From Artocarpus heterophyllus (lineage: Eukaryota > Streptophyta > Magnoliopsida > Rosales > Moraceae), in NCBI GenBank assembly GCA_025403435.1, contig CM046333.1, positions 13,913,770 to 13,977,769 of the forward strand: a DNA stretch of 64,000 nt, in the 5' to 3' direction. A program made the translations under genes and the position numbers. Position 1 is the first letter of the stretch. Each line of letters begins with the position of its first letter. Positions 35,561 through 47,900 of this stretch are shown piece by piece. Under the pieces are notes generated by a model, which had not been told where the DNA came from, did not search any database, and was given only the letters and a program-made list of their open reading frames with translations.

Positions 35561-37790
35561 AGAAACAAATTGGAAACAATGGGACTCAGGTTTTACTTGG
35601 ATTGTTTGGTGATGAGTGGTAAGTAATGAAGGAAAAAGAGAAAACAAAAGAAAAAAGAAAAAAATGTGTTTAACTAACAAAATTTGGTAAAGTCTACACT
35701 TCTCATTTTCATTGACTTTTCATGACAATATAAATGGAAAATTATAGAAGAAGATGAGAGAGATATGAATCATTTTGCTTATCCTTGTTTACCAATAAAG
35801 CTGTAAAATAAGTTTTGGTAGCTCAGAAGCTAACACAGACATCTTAAAATTTGGGAAACTTCTCCATATAGTAAAGAAGTAAACTAAAATAGAAGTTGCA
35901 AAAGAATAAGATTTTAAATCATGGTTTCTAAGGGCTCGGCACTTCCTCATCAAATCTTAGCCCTGACTAATAGATTTTGGAGACAAAAAAGGCTCTAATT
36001 ATGAAGCCCAGGTAGCATAAATTGATGACGTAAACGAGCCTTTCATGAACCAAATTCCTCTATTATATTAATAGGGTGTGTGAAAGTTCAAACCTGTAAA
36101 ATTTCACAAGTTACAATAAAAAGTTATAGTGTAAAGCTCTCATATATTACAGTTTTTAAATTTAAACTGATGATTTATACTACTCTTTCAAACGCCCTAT
36201 AAACCTAAAACCAAAGAGGGACAATTGGACAACAAAAAAAAAAAAGGCTATGAATGGCGTGGGAACCTAACCCCCAACCATAACCAAACCCCGTCATGCA
36301 AAAATTAATGCCTTTAATCAAAAGCTACCTATAAATACAATACTGGTATTTTTAAGGAAAAGCAGATTAAATTCCTGACGCTGCTCTCCCCTCTTCCATC
36401 AATATCAAAAAACGACAATTGCCCCCCCTGTTGGGTGTTGGCTGCAATAATGTAAATTTTATGTGGTAAGGTGCAAAGTTAGGCGCAATTTTGAGTCTTA
36501 TGTTATTTCATCTAAGGTGAAGTCTGTTTCAGTGTATTGGTTGGTTTGTTCTCTTAATACAAGTATAATTTTTCCTTTAAAAAAGACGCAATATTGAGTC
36601 ATATTATTTGAAAATTATGTTAAATTAAAAAAAAATACAACAAATTAACAACAACCATTTAAACCGTGCTATTAACACGGTATTTTTCATAACTTCGCTA
36701 ATACAATTCTAACTGTGAATATTCAAATCCTGCCTCACTAGCACCGTACCTTTTTTGGGGGAAATAACTGGTATTTTTCATGACTTCCCTAAGCATTTAT
36801 ACTTTTTTTGTTAATAGTAGATACTGATATTTGCACTTTTATTCTTGTTTTGCCAAGAACATGTATTATATATTAATATTACATATATATATATTTATTC
36901 TTCCTTTTGCCAAGAATATGTATTATATATTAATATTATATACACACACACTTGTGTGTAACAATTAACAAGAAGCATGACAATTTTGAAGGCAGCATTT
37001 ATAACTTGACCATAACAATCATGAGAAGGAAGGGTTGGCGGGCTACAACAACTGACTCAAAGTCAAGGCCTTAGCCAAGTCGAACAAAATTGGTTCCTTC
37101 ATGATGTAATCAAAAGATAATGAAATGATTTGCATAAAAAGAGAAAAGAGATGATGAAATGATCTGCATTACAAAAGGGATAATGAAATGAGTATCAAAA
37201 GGATAAAATAATTAAAAAAAATTTTGGTTACCCAAAATAGTGATTTAGGAACAAACCAAGTGGAAAGAAGCTTTTACTAATTGGACAAAACAAACGACAA
37301 AAATTAAAAAAAATTATAATTTATGCAATTATTAATAGGTTATTATTATTTTGATATCTTTTGTTTCAAAGAAATATTATATTATTATCTTGCTACTTAA
37401 AAAAATCAAAATGATACATTAAAGTTTTTAAAAATTTATCTTAATATCATGAATTTATGTTTTATAATGTGAAATTCGTAACGTACATAAAATGAACCTT
37501 GAATTAGATTTTTAGAACTATTAAAGAAAATAAATACAAACAATATAAAAATAAATAAATTACCTATATATGTTTTTTATAGGTTTTGTTTGTTCTTTTA
37601 TTTTAATTTTCTGTTAAAGTTTTACAAATTAATTTAGGTTCATTAATAAAAAGGTAAATAAAAATTTACATAAAAAACATAATATCTAAATATCAAAGTA
37701 ATATTTCAAAAAATTTAAAAATACTGTTTTGATACTTTTAAATAGGTACAAAATGACAAGAACCCATTATTATTAATTACACCCACCTTC
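35561..37790. other. Intergenic: one family A MITE and a short tandem duplication
   Basis: 36073-36199 is the best-preserved family A MITE: left end agggtgtgtgaaag, right end ctttcaaacgccct, core 'gtgtaaagctctcatatatt'. 36851-36945 holds a 57-base tandem duplication ('tgccaagaacatgtattata' and 'tgccaagaatatgtattata'). No gene seen. Confidence 0.55.
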
Positions 37791-38935
37791 ATTGTTCTTG
37801 AATTACTTTTTTATTAGAAAGAGAAAAGCGGACAAAAATGATGAGAGAGAAAGAGAGAGAACTGTGGGGTTGATGGCTGCTACTACTGCGACATACAACT
37901 TAAAAAGAAAAAAAAAAAGGGAAGGAAAAATAAAGGAGGGTGGCCGGTGTGGGAGGAAGGAAGGGGCAGGTGGTGGCACGTGCAAATCTCATTAAAGCCG
38001 TTGAAAACAAACTTGACCTTCCCTTAACTAGAACCAAAACTCACACCTACTTCCCTTCCAATTCCTTAATAACTGAAATCAGCCTTCTCCTCCCAAGATT
38101 CTTGTGCTGTGCATGACCACATAGCATTCATGCTCTTCTCTTCTCGTTTCTGGCTCAAAATGATTCATACCCGCATCCCAATTTGAAGGAATTTCGATTA
38201 AAAAAAAGCCTTCCTAAATTTCAATTCTTGTTTTTCATACATCTTCTGACCTCAAGGTACGTGACCCATTTCTTATTGGTAAAACTTTTGTACTTCTGTT
38301 TGGGTACTTGTGTTCAACTTTAGTTTTGTAATTTGGGCATCCGTTTTAATCATATTTTAATCGTTTCTTATAGCTTAGGAAACTTGTCCACTGATTGTTT
38401 GTACTGGTTTTGCACTTCTGAGTAGCACCTGGTTGGTCTGGGTTGGAAATTCCTATCTTTTCTTTTTGTAAAATTTTTATGATGATGGTGTAAAAGGTAC
38501 TTGTTTTTTTTTTAAATAAAATCTTTTGGGCAGTGGTGCCTTTTTCGTTGCAAACGATGCTTTTTGTGATATTTGCATCTGAGAACTTCAACATGAGACC
38601 GCGTTTGGTTGCGCTCAAATCAAAGTTTGATTGAAAAGGAGCTATGTGTTAACAAAGTTACATTTTTTTTCCCGCATCCCAGATAGCGATTACTTTTAGA
38701 AATTTACTGTTAAGGAAGAGTTTATAATGGAATGGAATTATATTTATTTGTCAACCATAATTCTGTTAAGCCAAACGCAGCCTTAGTTCAACACTACAGC
38801 GATTTTTGTGTAATTATACGCACGGCACAAGTTAGTTGAAAAGTAGATTGAGCTGTGGACCAAAATTTTTTCCCCCCTTCACCATTTAATCACAGAACTG
38901 TTGATCAAGCAATTGTTACATTGCAGAATTCCACA
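37791..38935 (+). promoter_or_regulatory. Promoter, 5'UTR and leader intron of the ACCase gene
   Basis: GA-rich (37838-37860) and pyrimidine-rich (38010-38100) stretches precede a leader exon that ends ctcaag at 38256, followed by a strong donor GTACGT. The matching acceptor ttgcag ends at 38926, nine bases before the ATG. This gives a leader intron of about 670 bases, a common arrangement in highly expressed plant housekeeping genes. The transcription start is probably near 38000-38100 but is not visible directly. Confidence 0.65.
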
Positions 38936-41900
38936 ATGGCTGGTGTTGTACGCGGGAATAGATACATAAATGGGGTAGCTTTGATCAGGCATCCCGCTGC
39001 TATATCTGAAGTCGATGAATTCTGCAATGCCCTTGGTGGCAAGAAGCCAATCCATAGTATTCTGATTGCAAACAATGGTATGGCAGCCGTCAAGTTTATA
39101 CGCAGTGTGAGGACGTGGGCTTATGAGACATTTGGCACGGAGAAGGCGATCTTGTTGGTGGCCATGGCCACACCAGAGGACATGAGAATCAATGCTGAAC
39201 ATATTAGAATTGCTGATCAGTTTGTTGAAGTTCCTGGTGGGACTAACAATAATAACTATGCCAATGTACAGCTCATTGTAGAGGTGTGCTTACTAATCTT
39301 TACAACTTGTACTGTCATGCTTTTCCTTTATTTCTATACAAATGTGCAACTATGACGCAGCAAACTAAGTTCAAAGGAAACTTTCCAGCTTGGAGAAATT
39401 TATAGTTTACAACTGCAAGTTTTTAGTATAAATGAGAAGGAATGTTTAGAAACTTATCCCTAGTAAATTGTACCATCAATATGAGGCATAAAGACAAAAA
39501 TTGAGTCCCGAAAATGGGAGGCATAAATTTATTGTTCTGATATGACCGACATAAGTTTCTTGTTCTAGCTCTATTCATGGTCTGGCTGCTGTTAATTCAA
39601 TTCCATATCATGACATTGTATTGTCCTTGTCAGTATCTCTCATTAGAATGCTGTTGTTTGTTACCCAGATGGCAGAGATAACACATGTTGATGCAGTTTG
39701 GCCTGGTTGGGGCCATGCATCCGAGAACCCTGAGCTTCCAGATGCATTAAATGCCAGAGGAATAGTTTTCTTAGGGCCGCCATCTACGTCTATGGCAGCA
39801 TTAGGAGATAAAATTGGTTCATCATTAATAGCTCAAGCGGCAGAAGTTCCCACTCTTCCATGGAGTGGCTCTCATGTAAGATTTAGTTCTAAGAGATGAT
39901 GCCCAATTTTCTTTCGAGGGGTCCTTCCACATATAATATTCCTAAAATTTTAATCTTCCAGGTGAAAATGCCTCCAGAAAGTTGCTTGGTTACAATTCCA
40001 GATGAAATATACAGGGAAGCATGTGTTTACACAACAGAAGAAGCAATTGCTAGTTGTCAAGTTGTTGGTTACCCTGCAATGATCAAGGCATCATGGGGTG
40101 GCGGCGGTAAAGGCATAAGAAAGGTTTGTTTTCTGCAAATCAATATTCCTTTTCTCTGGAAACTTATTTTGCCAACTAAACTTATCTAAAAAGTTTGGTT
40201 TAGCTAAATAGCCTATCATGTTAAGGAGTTTTATAGAATCCTCTTCATTATTATTATTATTATTATTTATTTATTTATTTTTAAATGCTGACGTAAACCT
40301 ACTCCCATTTGAATTTTTCAGGTACATAATGATGACGAAGTTAGGGCCCTGTTCAAGCAAGTTCAGGGTGAAGTTCCAGGTTCCCCAATATTTATAATGA
40401 AGGTCGCATCCCAGGTTGGGCTTCTCTGCATGTTCTGGATAATAAAACTTCCGAGTCGAGATTTCATTTGTTATTTAGACAATTGACATTATATTTTCTT
40501 TAATATACTGCTGTAGAGCCGACATCTCGAAGTTCAGTTATTATGTGATCAGTATGGAAATGTTGCAGCTTTGCACAGTCGTGATTGTAGTGTTCAAAGA
40601 CGACATCAGAAGGTATGCTTATTTTTTGTAGCGGTGAACTTATATGGCGTTTTTTGCAATAACAAAAATTTCCTTATCTTTATCTTTGCTATTATAGCTT
40701 CTCGGCAAAAATGGTCCTTTTTTGGCTAATTTTTGTATTTCTCCTGCTGAAATTTGTAAGAGCATTGTGATTTCTTTCTACCAGAGATATTTTCACTTGA
40801 GAATCTGACCTGCTCATCCATGTTGCGCAGATTATTGAAGAGGGTCCAATAACCATAGCTCCTCTGGAGACGGTGAAAAAGTTGGAGCAGGCAGCTCGAA
40901 GGTTGGCTAAATGTGTTAATTATGTTGGAGCTGCTACTGTTGAGTATCTATACAGTATGGATACTGGCGAGTACTATTTCTTGGAGCTCAACCCTCGATT
41001 ACAGGTACACTAAAGTGAATTTTAAACTTAAAGGTGGCAACTACCTGCGTTGGCTTCCGTCGTTGAATCTAATATTTTTTTCATTTCCCTTACTAGTTAT
41101 TTGTTGAGTGCAACTAAATGTTCTCGAATGAATTTGATCTAGGTGGAGCACCCTGTTACTGAGTGGATTACTGAAATAAATCTTCCAGCAGCCCAGGTTG
41201 CAGTTGGGATGGGCATTCCTCTCTGGCAAATTCCTGGTATATCTTCCGGAAAATTTCAATATATATATATTTTTAATTTTTTGCATCATCATTTATGAAA
41301 TCTTATATTCCTTCTTAATTGGACTGATTCAAACAGAAATAAGGCGGTTTTACGGAATGGAACACGGGGCCGGATATGATTCTTGGAGAAAGACCTCTGT
41401 TCTTGCCACCCCATTTGATTTTGACAAGGCAGAATCTACAAGGCCAAAGGGTCATTGTGTTGCCGTGCGTGTTACAAGTGAGGACCCAGATGATGGGTTC
41501 AAACCTACTAGTGGGAAAGTACAGGTTAGTTGTTCATATTCATCTGCGTTCTCTCTTGTATTCTTTCTTCTCTTCCTTTAGGAAAAAAAAGAGTAATTAT
41601 GGTGGACTTATGTTGAGTTACATCACCCATGCACAGGAGTTGAGTTTTAAAAGCAAGCCAAATGTTTGGGCATACTTCTCTGTTAAGGTAACTCTACATT
41701 ATTTTTAGAATTAAATTCAAATTCTCTCTCCTAAAAGAAGGGAAATAGAAAATCCTAGTACTTTTAATTCTTCACAATTCTAATAAACATTATGATTTGC
41801 AGTCTGGAGGAGGGATTCATGAATTCTCAGATTCTCAGTTTGGTAAGTGTTAGCTACTATAGCTCCTGCAAGTTCTTTGAATCTTTTAGTTGTTTAAATT

Positions 41901-44900
41901 TTATGACTATTTGTGAATTTACCTTCATGTAAGTCTCTGCATCTAAGTCTTTAATCATACTTCAGGACATGTTTTTGCATTTGGCGAGTCTAGAGCTTTG
42001 GCTATTGCCAATATGGTTCTTGGGCTGAAGGAAATTCAAATTCGAGGAGAAATCCGTACCAACGTTGACTACACAATTGATCTGTTACATGTAATATTTT
42101 CACTTATTTTCAATACATTTTCTTTTAGTAAATGAAAAGAAGAAAAAGAGATGTAAGAACCCCACTAATATGAAAACAACTGTTAATGCAGGCTTTGGAC
42201 TACAGAGAAAACAAAATCCACACTGGCTGGTTGGACAGCAGAATAGCTATGCGAGTGAGAGCAGAAAGGCCGCCTTGGTATTTGTCAGTTGTTGGAGGGG
42301 CTTTATTTGTAAGCAAAAATTTCCTCATAATTAGATGATTTTTCCACTTTTTATGTGGTAAAATTACTTGACATTTTGCTATGTCACTTCAGAAAGCATC
42401 TGCTAGTAGTGCAGCAATGGTGTCGGATTATGTGGGTTATCTTGAAAAGGGGCAAATACCACCCAAGGTACTGTAGAACAAAATACTGCACATATCCCTC
42501 ATCCACTCACAAGCTTGTATATATATTTGGGTATATCATGTTCTCAATGTTTTTAATTCTGATTGCAGCACATATCCCTCATCCACTCACAAGTGTCCTT
42601 GAACATTGAAGGAAGCAAATACACGGTATGTACTTAAAATGATAGCAGTATGCTGTAAAGCTTTTATTTGGAACTTTTCTATGGATTTTCAGAAATTCTT
42701 CATGTTTATTGACATATTGCCAAAAATGTAAAAACCTGTTTTTAGATTGACATGGTACGTGGGGGACCGGGAAGCTATAGATTGAGGATGAATGAGTCAG
42801 AGGTTGAGGCTGAGATACATACCTTAAGAGATGGAGGTTTACTGATGCAGGCAAGGACATTCTTTTAACGCTTGTTTCATTGAACTAAATCATGTCTTTC
42901 GACTTTTCCTTGTATTTTCCACTTCCTTTAGGTTCTCAGACGTTGAATGTCTTTATTAAGTCTTCTCCTTCCAGAGTGAATTTAGTGTAGTCGGCTTAAA
43001 AATAAAGCTAGTCTTTCTTTGTCTTGCATTTTTTGAGATTGTAACGGGGAACTTATATTTTATTTATCTTTATTTTTTTTATATTTTATTTTTTGTTACA
43101 GTTGGATGGAAACAGTCATGTGATATATGCAGAGGAAGAAGCAGCTGGAACTCGCCTTCTCATTGATGGAAGGACGTGCTTGCTTCAGGTGCCCTTAGGG
43201 GACCTCTTCCACACCTTGTTTTCCCCCTTTAGTTTCCTTTAGAAATCCTCTTCTCAGCAGGATGGAACTAATTGGAAATTATTTTTGCATGTAGAATGAC
43301 CACGATCCATCTAAGCTTATAGCAGAAACGCCATGCAAACTGCTTAGGTATCTGATTTCTGACGGTAGTCACATTGATGCTGACACACCATATGCTGAGG
43401 TTGAGGTTATGAAAATGTGTATGCCTTTGCTTTCACCTGCTTCTGGAGTTATCCAATTTAAAATGTCTGAAGGTCAAGCTATGCAGGTAAACTATTTTCC
43501 AAATATGAAGTGTAAATATTCGTGTTTATTGCAAACGTTAAATGGTCATAAATTTTGTAGGCTGGTGAACTTATAGCAAGGCTTGATTTAGATGACCCTT
43601 CAGCTGTAAGAAAGGCAGAACCCTTCAATGGGAGCTTTCCTATCTTGGGGCCTCCAACTGCAATTTCCGGTAAAGTTCATCAGAAATGTGCTGCAAGTTT
43701 AAATGCAGCCCGGATGATTCTTGCAGGTTATGAGCATAACATTGATGAAGTGAGTATTCTATTTCTTTTTTTCTGCTATTAAGAATTAAGAGCGAACTTG
43801 GAATGCTTTTAAAACTGCAAATTATCGACATTAGTAGCTTATTTGGGCTAACACATGACCTTGTAAACATGGAAATACAACCCTGGTTTTGGTAGTTAAT
43901 GTTACCATTCTCAAGTTTTGAAATAATCTTGTCTTATTAAAGAGCTTGACATGAACTCCGTTCTCAGGTAGTGCAAAACTTGCTCAATTGCCTTGATAGT
44001 CCTGAACTCCCCTTCCTTCAATGGCAAGAGTGCTTGGCTGTTCTTGCAACCCGTCTTCCCAAAGATCTTAAGAATGAGGTAAATTAAATGCACTAGCCTT
44101 TATCTTGATTCTATGCTTGAATAGTGGCTTGGTTTTCATATTCATCCTATGTTCAATTTGTTCAGTTGGAATCAAAATATAAAGAGTTCGAGGCAATTCC
44201 AAGCTCTCCTAATGTTGATTTCCCCGCTAAACTATTGCGGGGTATCCTTGAAGTAAGTGCAGTTATTTCTCAGTTGAGCACCATCTTTGTTTTGTTTTGT
44301 TTTTGTTTTTGTTTTTGTTTTTGTTTTTTTTTGTTTTTTGTTTTTTTTTTTAACAAAAGAATGGGCATTTTTTTAGGCTCACCTGTCCTCCTGTCCTGAT
44401 AAAGAAAGAGGAGCCCAAGAAAGGCTTATTGAACCTTTAATGAGCCTTGTAAAGTCTTACGAGGGCGGGAGAGAATTTCATGCACGCATTATTGTTCAGT
44501 CTCTTTTCGAAGAGTATTTGTCGGTTGAAGAATTATTTAGTGACAACATTCAGGTAAGTTTTTTACATGAAAGAAAGCTATATGTGCATGTATATATATT
44601 TTGTATATATTTCGTGCTGTCATTTTGCTTGTCGGATTCATTTTGAATACAATTTGTGTCATTCTTTCCAGGCTGATGTAATAGAGCGTCTTCGACTTCA
44701 ATATAAGAAAGATCTGTTGAAGATTGTAGACATTGTGCTTTCTCATCAGGTAATAAATTCATGACCATCCTTAGTTGATTTCCAGTTTTTTTGGATCTTT
44801 TTATTTATTTATTTTAATTCTCATTGAAAGTATCTTACGTCAGAACTGTCATTTTTCCTTGCAGGGTGTCAAGAGTAAGAATAAGCTGATACTACGACTC

Positions 44901-47900
44901 ATGGAACAACTGGTTTATCCCAACCCTGCTTCATATAGGGATAAGCTAATTAGGTTCTCCGCACTAAACCATACAAATTATTCCGAGGTTGGCCATTCCA
45001 CTTAATTTACTCATACTGAGATGAATATTTTTCATATCTGCTTATTATTCTTCTCCATTCAGGATTTTTTTTTTTTTTTATAATTTTTAAAACCTATGTT
45101 AACTCTGTCATGGAAGACCGTCCCTAATATTCCTAAATTTGGAATCGTATCTTCTCATGTTATCTTGCAGAGATCCTTTCTTTTTTTTTTTTTTTTAAAC
45201 TTCAAGTTTAATGCCATAAACAAGTTGTGATGTCGGAATTTTAATGCAGTTGGCTCTGAAGGCAAGTCAGCTGCTGGAGCAAACCAAATTGAGTGAACTT
45301 CGTTCAAACATTGCCAGAAGTCTTTCGGAATTAGAGATGTTTACTGAGGATGGTGAAAGCATGGATACTCCTAAGAGGAAAAGTGCCATAAATGAACGAA
45401 TGGAGGATCTTGTAAGTGCTCCTCTGGCAGTTGAAGATGCCCTTGTAGGTCTGTTTGATCATAGTGATCACACCCTGCAGAGGCGGGTCGTGGAGACTTA
45501 TGTTCGTCGATTATATCAGGTATCATGGACTGAACCCTTGTAATTTTATACTTATTTTTTTTTTGTTATTTATTCATTTTTAAAGATGGTTCCACACTAA
45601 CTTAAATATGTGTTCATCAGCCCTATCTAGTAAAGGGGAGTGTTAGGATGCAGTGGCACAGATCTGGGCTCATTGCATCATGGGAGTTCTTGGAAGAGCA
45701 TATTGAGAGAAAATACGAGAGTCAAGAAGCGGCATCTGATAAACTGTTGGTTGAAAAGCACAGTGAGAGAAAATGGGGAGTCATGGTGATAATCAAATCT
45801 CTCCAATTCTTGCCAGCAATTATTAGTGCTGCACTGAGGGAAACGGCTCCCAACCTCAACGACACAACTTCAAATGGATCTCTTCCGCTAGAAAACTATG
45901 GAAATATGATGCATATTGCATTAGTTGGCATCAACAATCAGATGAGTCTACTCCAGGATAGGTAGCGTATAGCCCCTTTTTTATACGTATTCAAAATCTG
46001 CAACCTTGGAGCTTATAAGAATATATACTGTAAAAACAACATAATTTCATAGGGTTGCAATTAGTTTGAAAACATGGTTATTACTGATCCTAATGAACTG
46101 AATTCCCTTACAGTCTAATTCCTGAGGCCTATCTCAACAACATACAGTTTTCTTTATGATCTTAAAAATTTATGCCTAATACGCTAGAATCTGAGTGTTG
46201 ATCGGGGAGTTAAAACCTAATAAGTGTAAAATGTTGAACAACATTTCTTTTTCATGCTATGCAGTGGTGATGAGGATCAGGCCCAAGAGAGAATTAACAG
46301 GCTAGCAAAAATAGTTAAAGAGCAAGGCTTGGCCTCCAGTCTCCACGGTTCAGGTGTTGGGGTGATTAGTTGTATCATACAGAGGGATGAAGGGCGGGCC
46401 CCTATGAGGCACTCCTTCCACTGGTCTTCGGAAAAGCTCTATTACGAGGAGGAACCTCTATTGCGTCATTTGGAACCTCCATTGTCCACTTATCTTGAAT
46501 TGGTTAGTTATTTCTAGCAACAGATTCTTTTGCGTGGATGGTTGATCTGAAGTTCATTGACATGAATTTTTCATTCATTTTTATCCAGGACAAGCTTAAA
46601 GGGTATGAGAACATTCGGTACACTCCATCCCGTGACCGCCAATGGCACTTGTACACTGTTGCAGACAAACCTCTACCCATACAAAGGATGTTTCTTAGAA
46701 CGCTTGTTAGACAGCCCACGACAAGTGAAAGGTTTACCGCCTATCAAGGGCTAGACGTGGAAGCAACAAGTAACCAGTGGGCTCTGCCTTTCACTTCAAG
46801 AGGCATTTTGAGGTCCTTAATGACTGCAATGGAGGAGTTGGAACTCAATGCACACAACACCACTCTCAAACCTGACCATGCTCATATGTATCTTTATATC
46901 CTACGTGAGCAACAGATAGAGGATCTTTTGCCTTACCCCAAGTGCGTATCTCTTTATTTTTCTTCAAGTCCATTCACTTGAAAAAGATGAACTTCCCTAA
47001 AAAATAATAATAATTATGATGATAATAAGACGGTGAACTTTTAAGTGACTTAACTCTGAAAATATCGTGGCAGGAGAGTTGATGTAGATGCAAGCCTGGA
47101 AGAAACTGCTGTTGCAGCAATTTTGGAAGAGCTGTCACGTCAAATTCATGCATATGTTGGTGTAAGGATGCACAGATTAGGCGTTTGTGAGTGGGAAGTG
47201 AAGCTTTGGATTGCTTCTTCCGGACAGGCAAACGGTGCTTGGCGGGTTGTAGTAACAAACGTGACTGGTCATACATGCACTGTACATGTAAGTTTGTATC
47301 CTTCACATTTATGCAAGGATATTTTTCCACTTTCTAACGTCTTTAAACTTGGTCTTTTATGAGGGAGCTCTGCTTTCCAATACACATGACTATGATCCGT
47401 AATTGTTATGGCCTGATCATTTAGACACAAATTAATAATTATGTTGGTAGAGAGCTCTACAGCAGTCATTAGAAGAAAACTAGCAAGGACTAACCATAAA
47501 CAAACAGACCCAGAATCAATTCTAATTTGCTTTTGTTTTGATGATAGTCCCAAATTAATTGGTACCCTTGTGGGCGCAAATATGGGCCATAACTGATTCT
47601 ATTTTGTCCTCAATATTGTTAAACAGGCTACATAACCAATTATGCTGTATTCTAGATTATAGTAAACAGGCTGTGCTAAACTGATATTGTTCTTCTGCCT
47701 AATTATAATCCTATTATATTTGTGTAAACTTCAGACATACCGAGAACTTGAGGACGCCAGCCAACACAAAGTTGTCTACAGTTCAATCTCTACACGCGGT
47801 CCTCTGCATGGTGTACCAGTGAGTGCACAGTATCAGCCTCTGGGAGTTCTTGACCGCAAGCGTCTTGTGGCGAGGAAGAGCAACACCACTTACTGCTATG

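Noticed and set aside
35204..35568. Open frames of 102 and 82 codons on opposite strands
   Set aside because: They read the two arms of one inverted repeat, which is why they resemble each other. There is no sign of a gene.
38855..38935. Longer ACCase N-terminus starting at 38855
   Set aside because: The codon there is GTG, not ATG, and a good 3' splice site (ttgcag, ending 38926) lies inside it. The stretch is intron, and the ATG at 38936 fits the family start.
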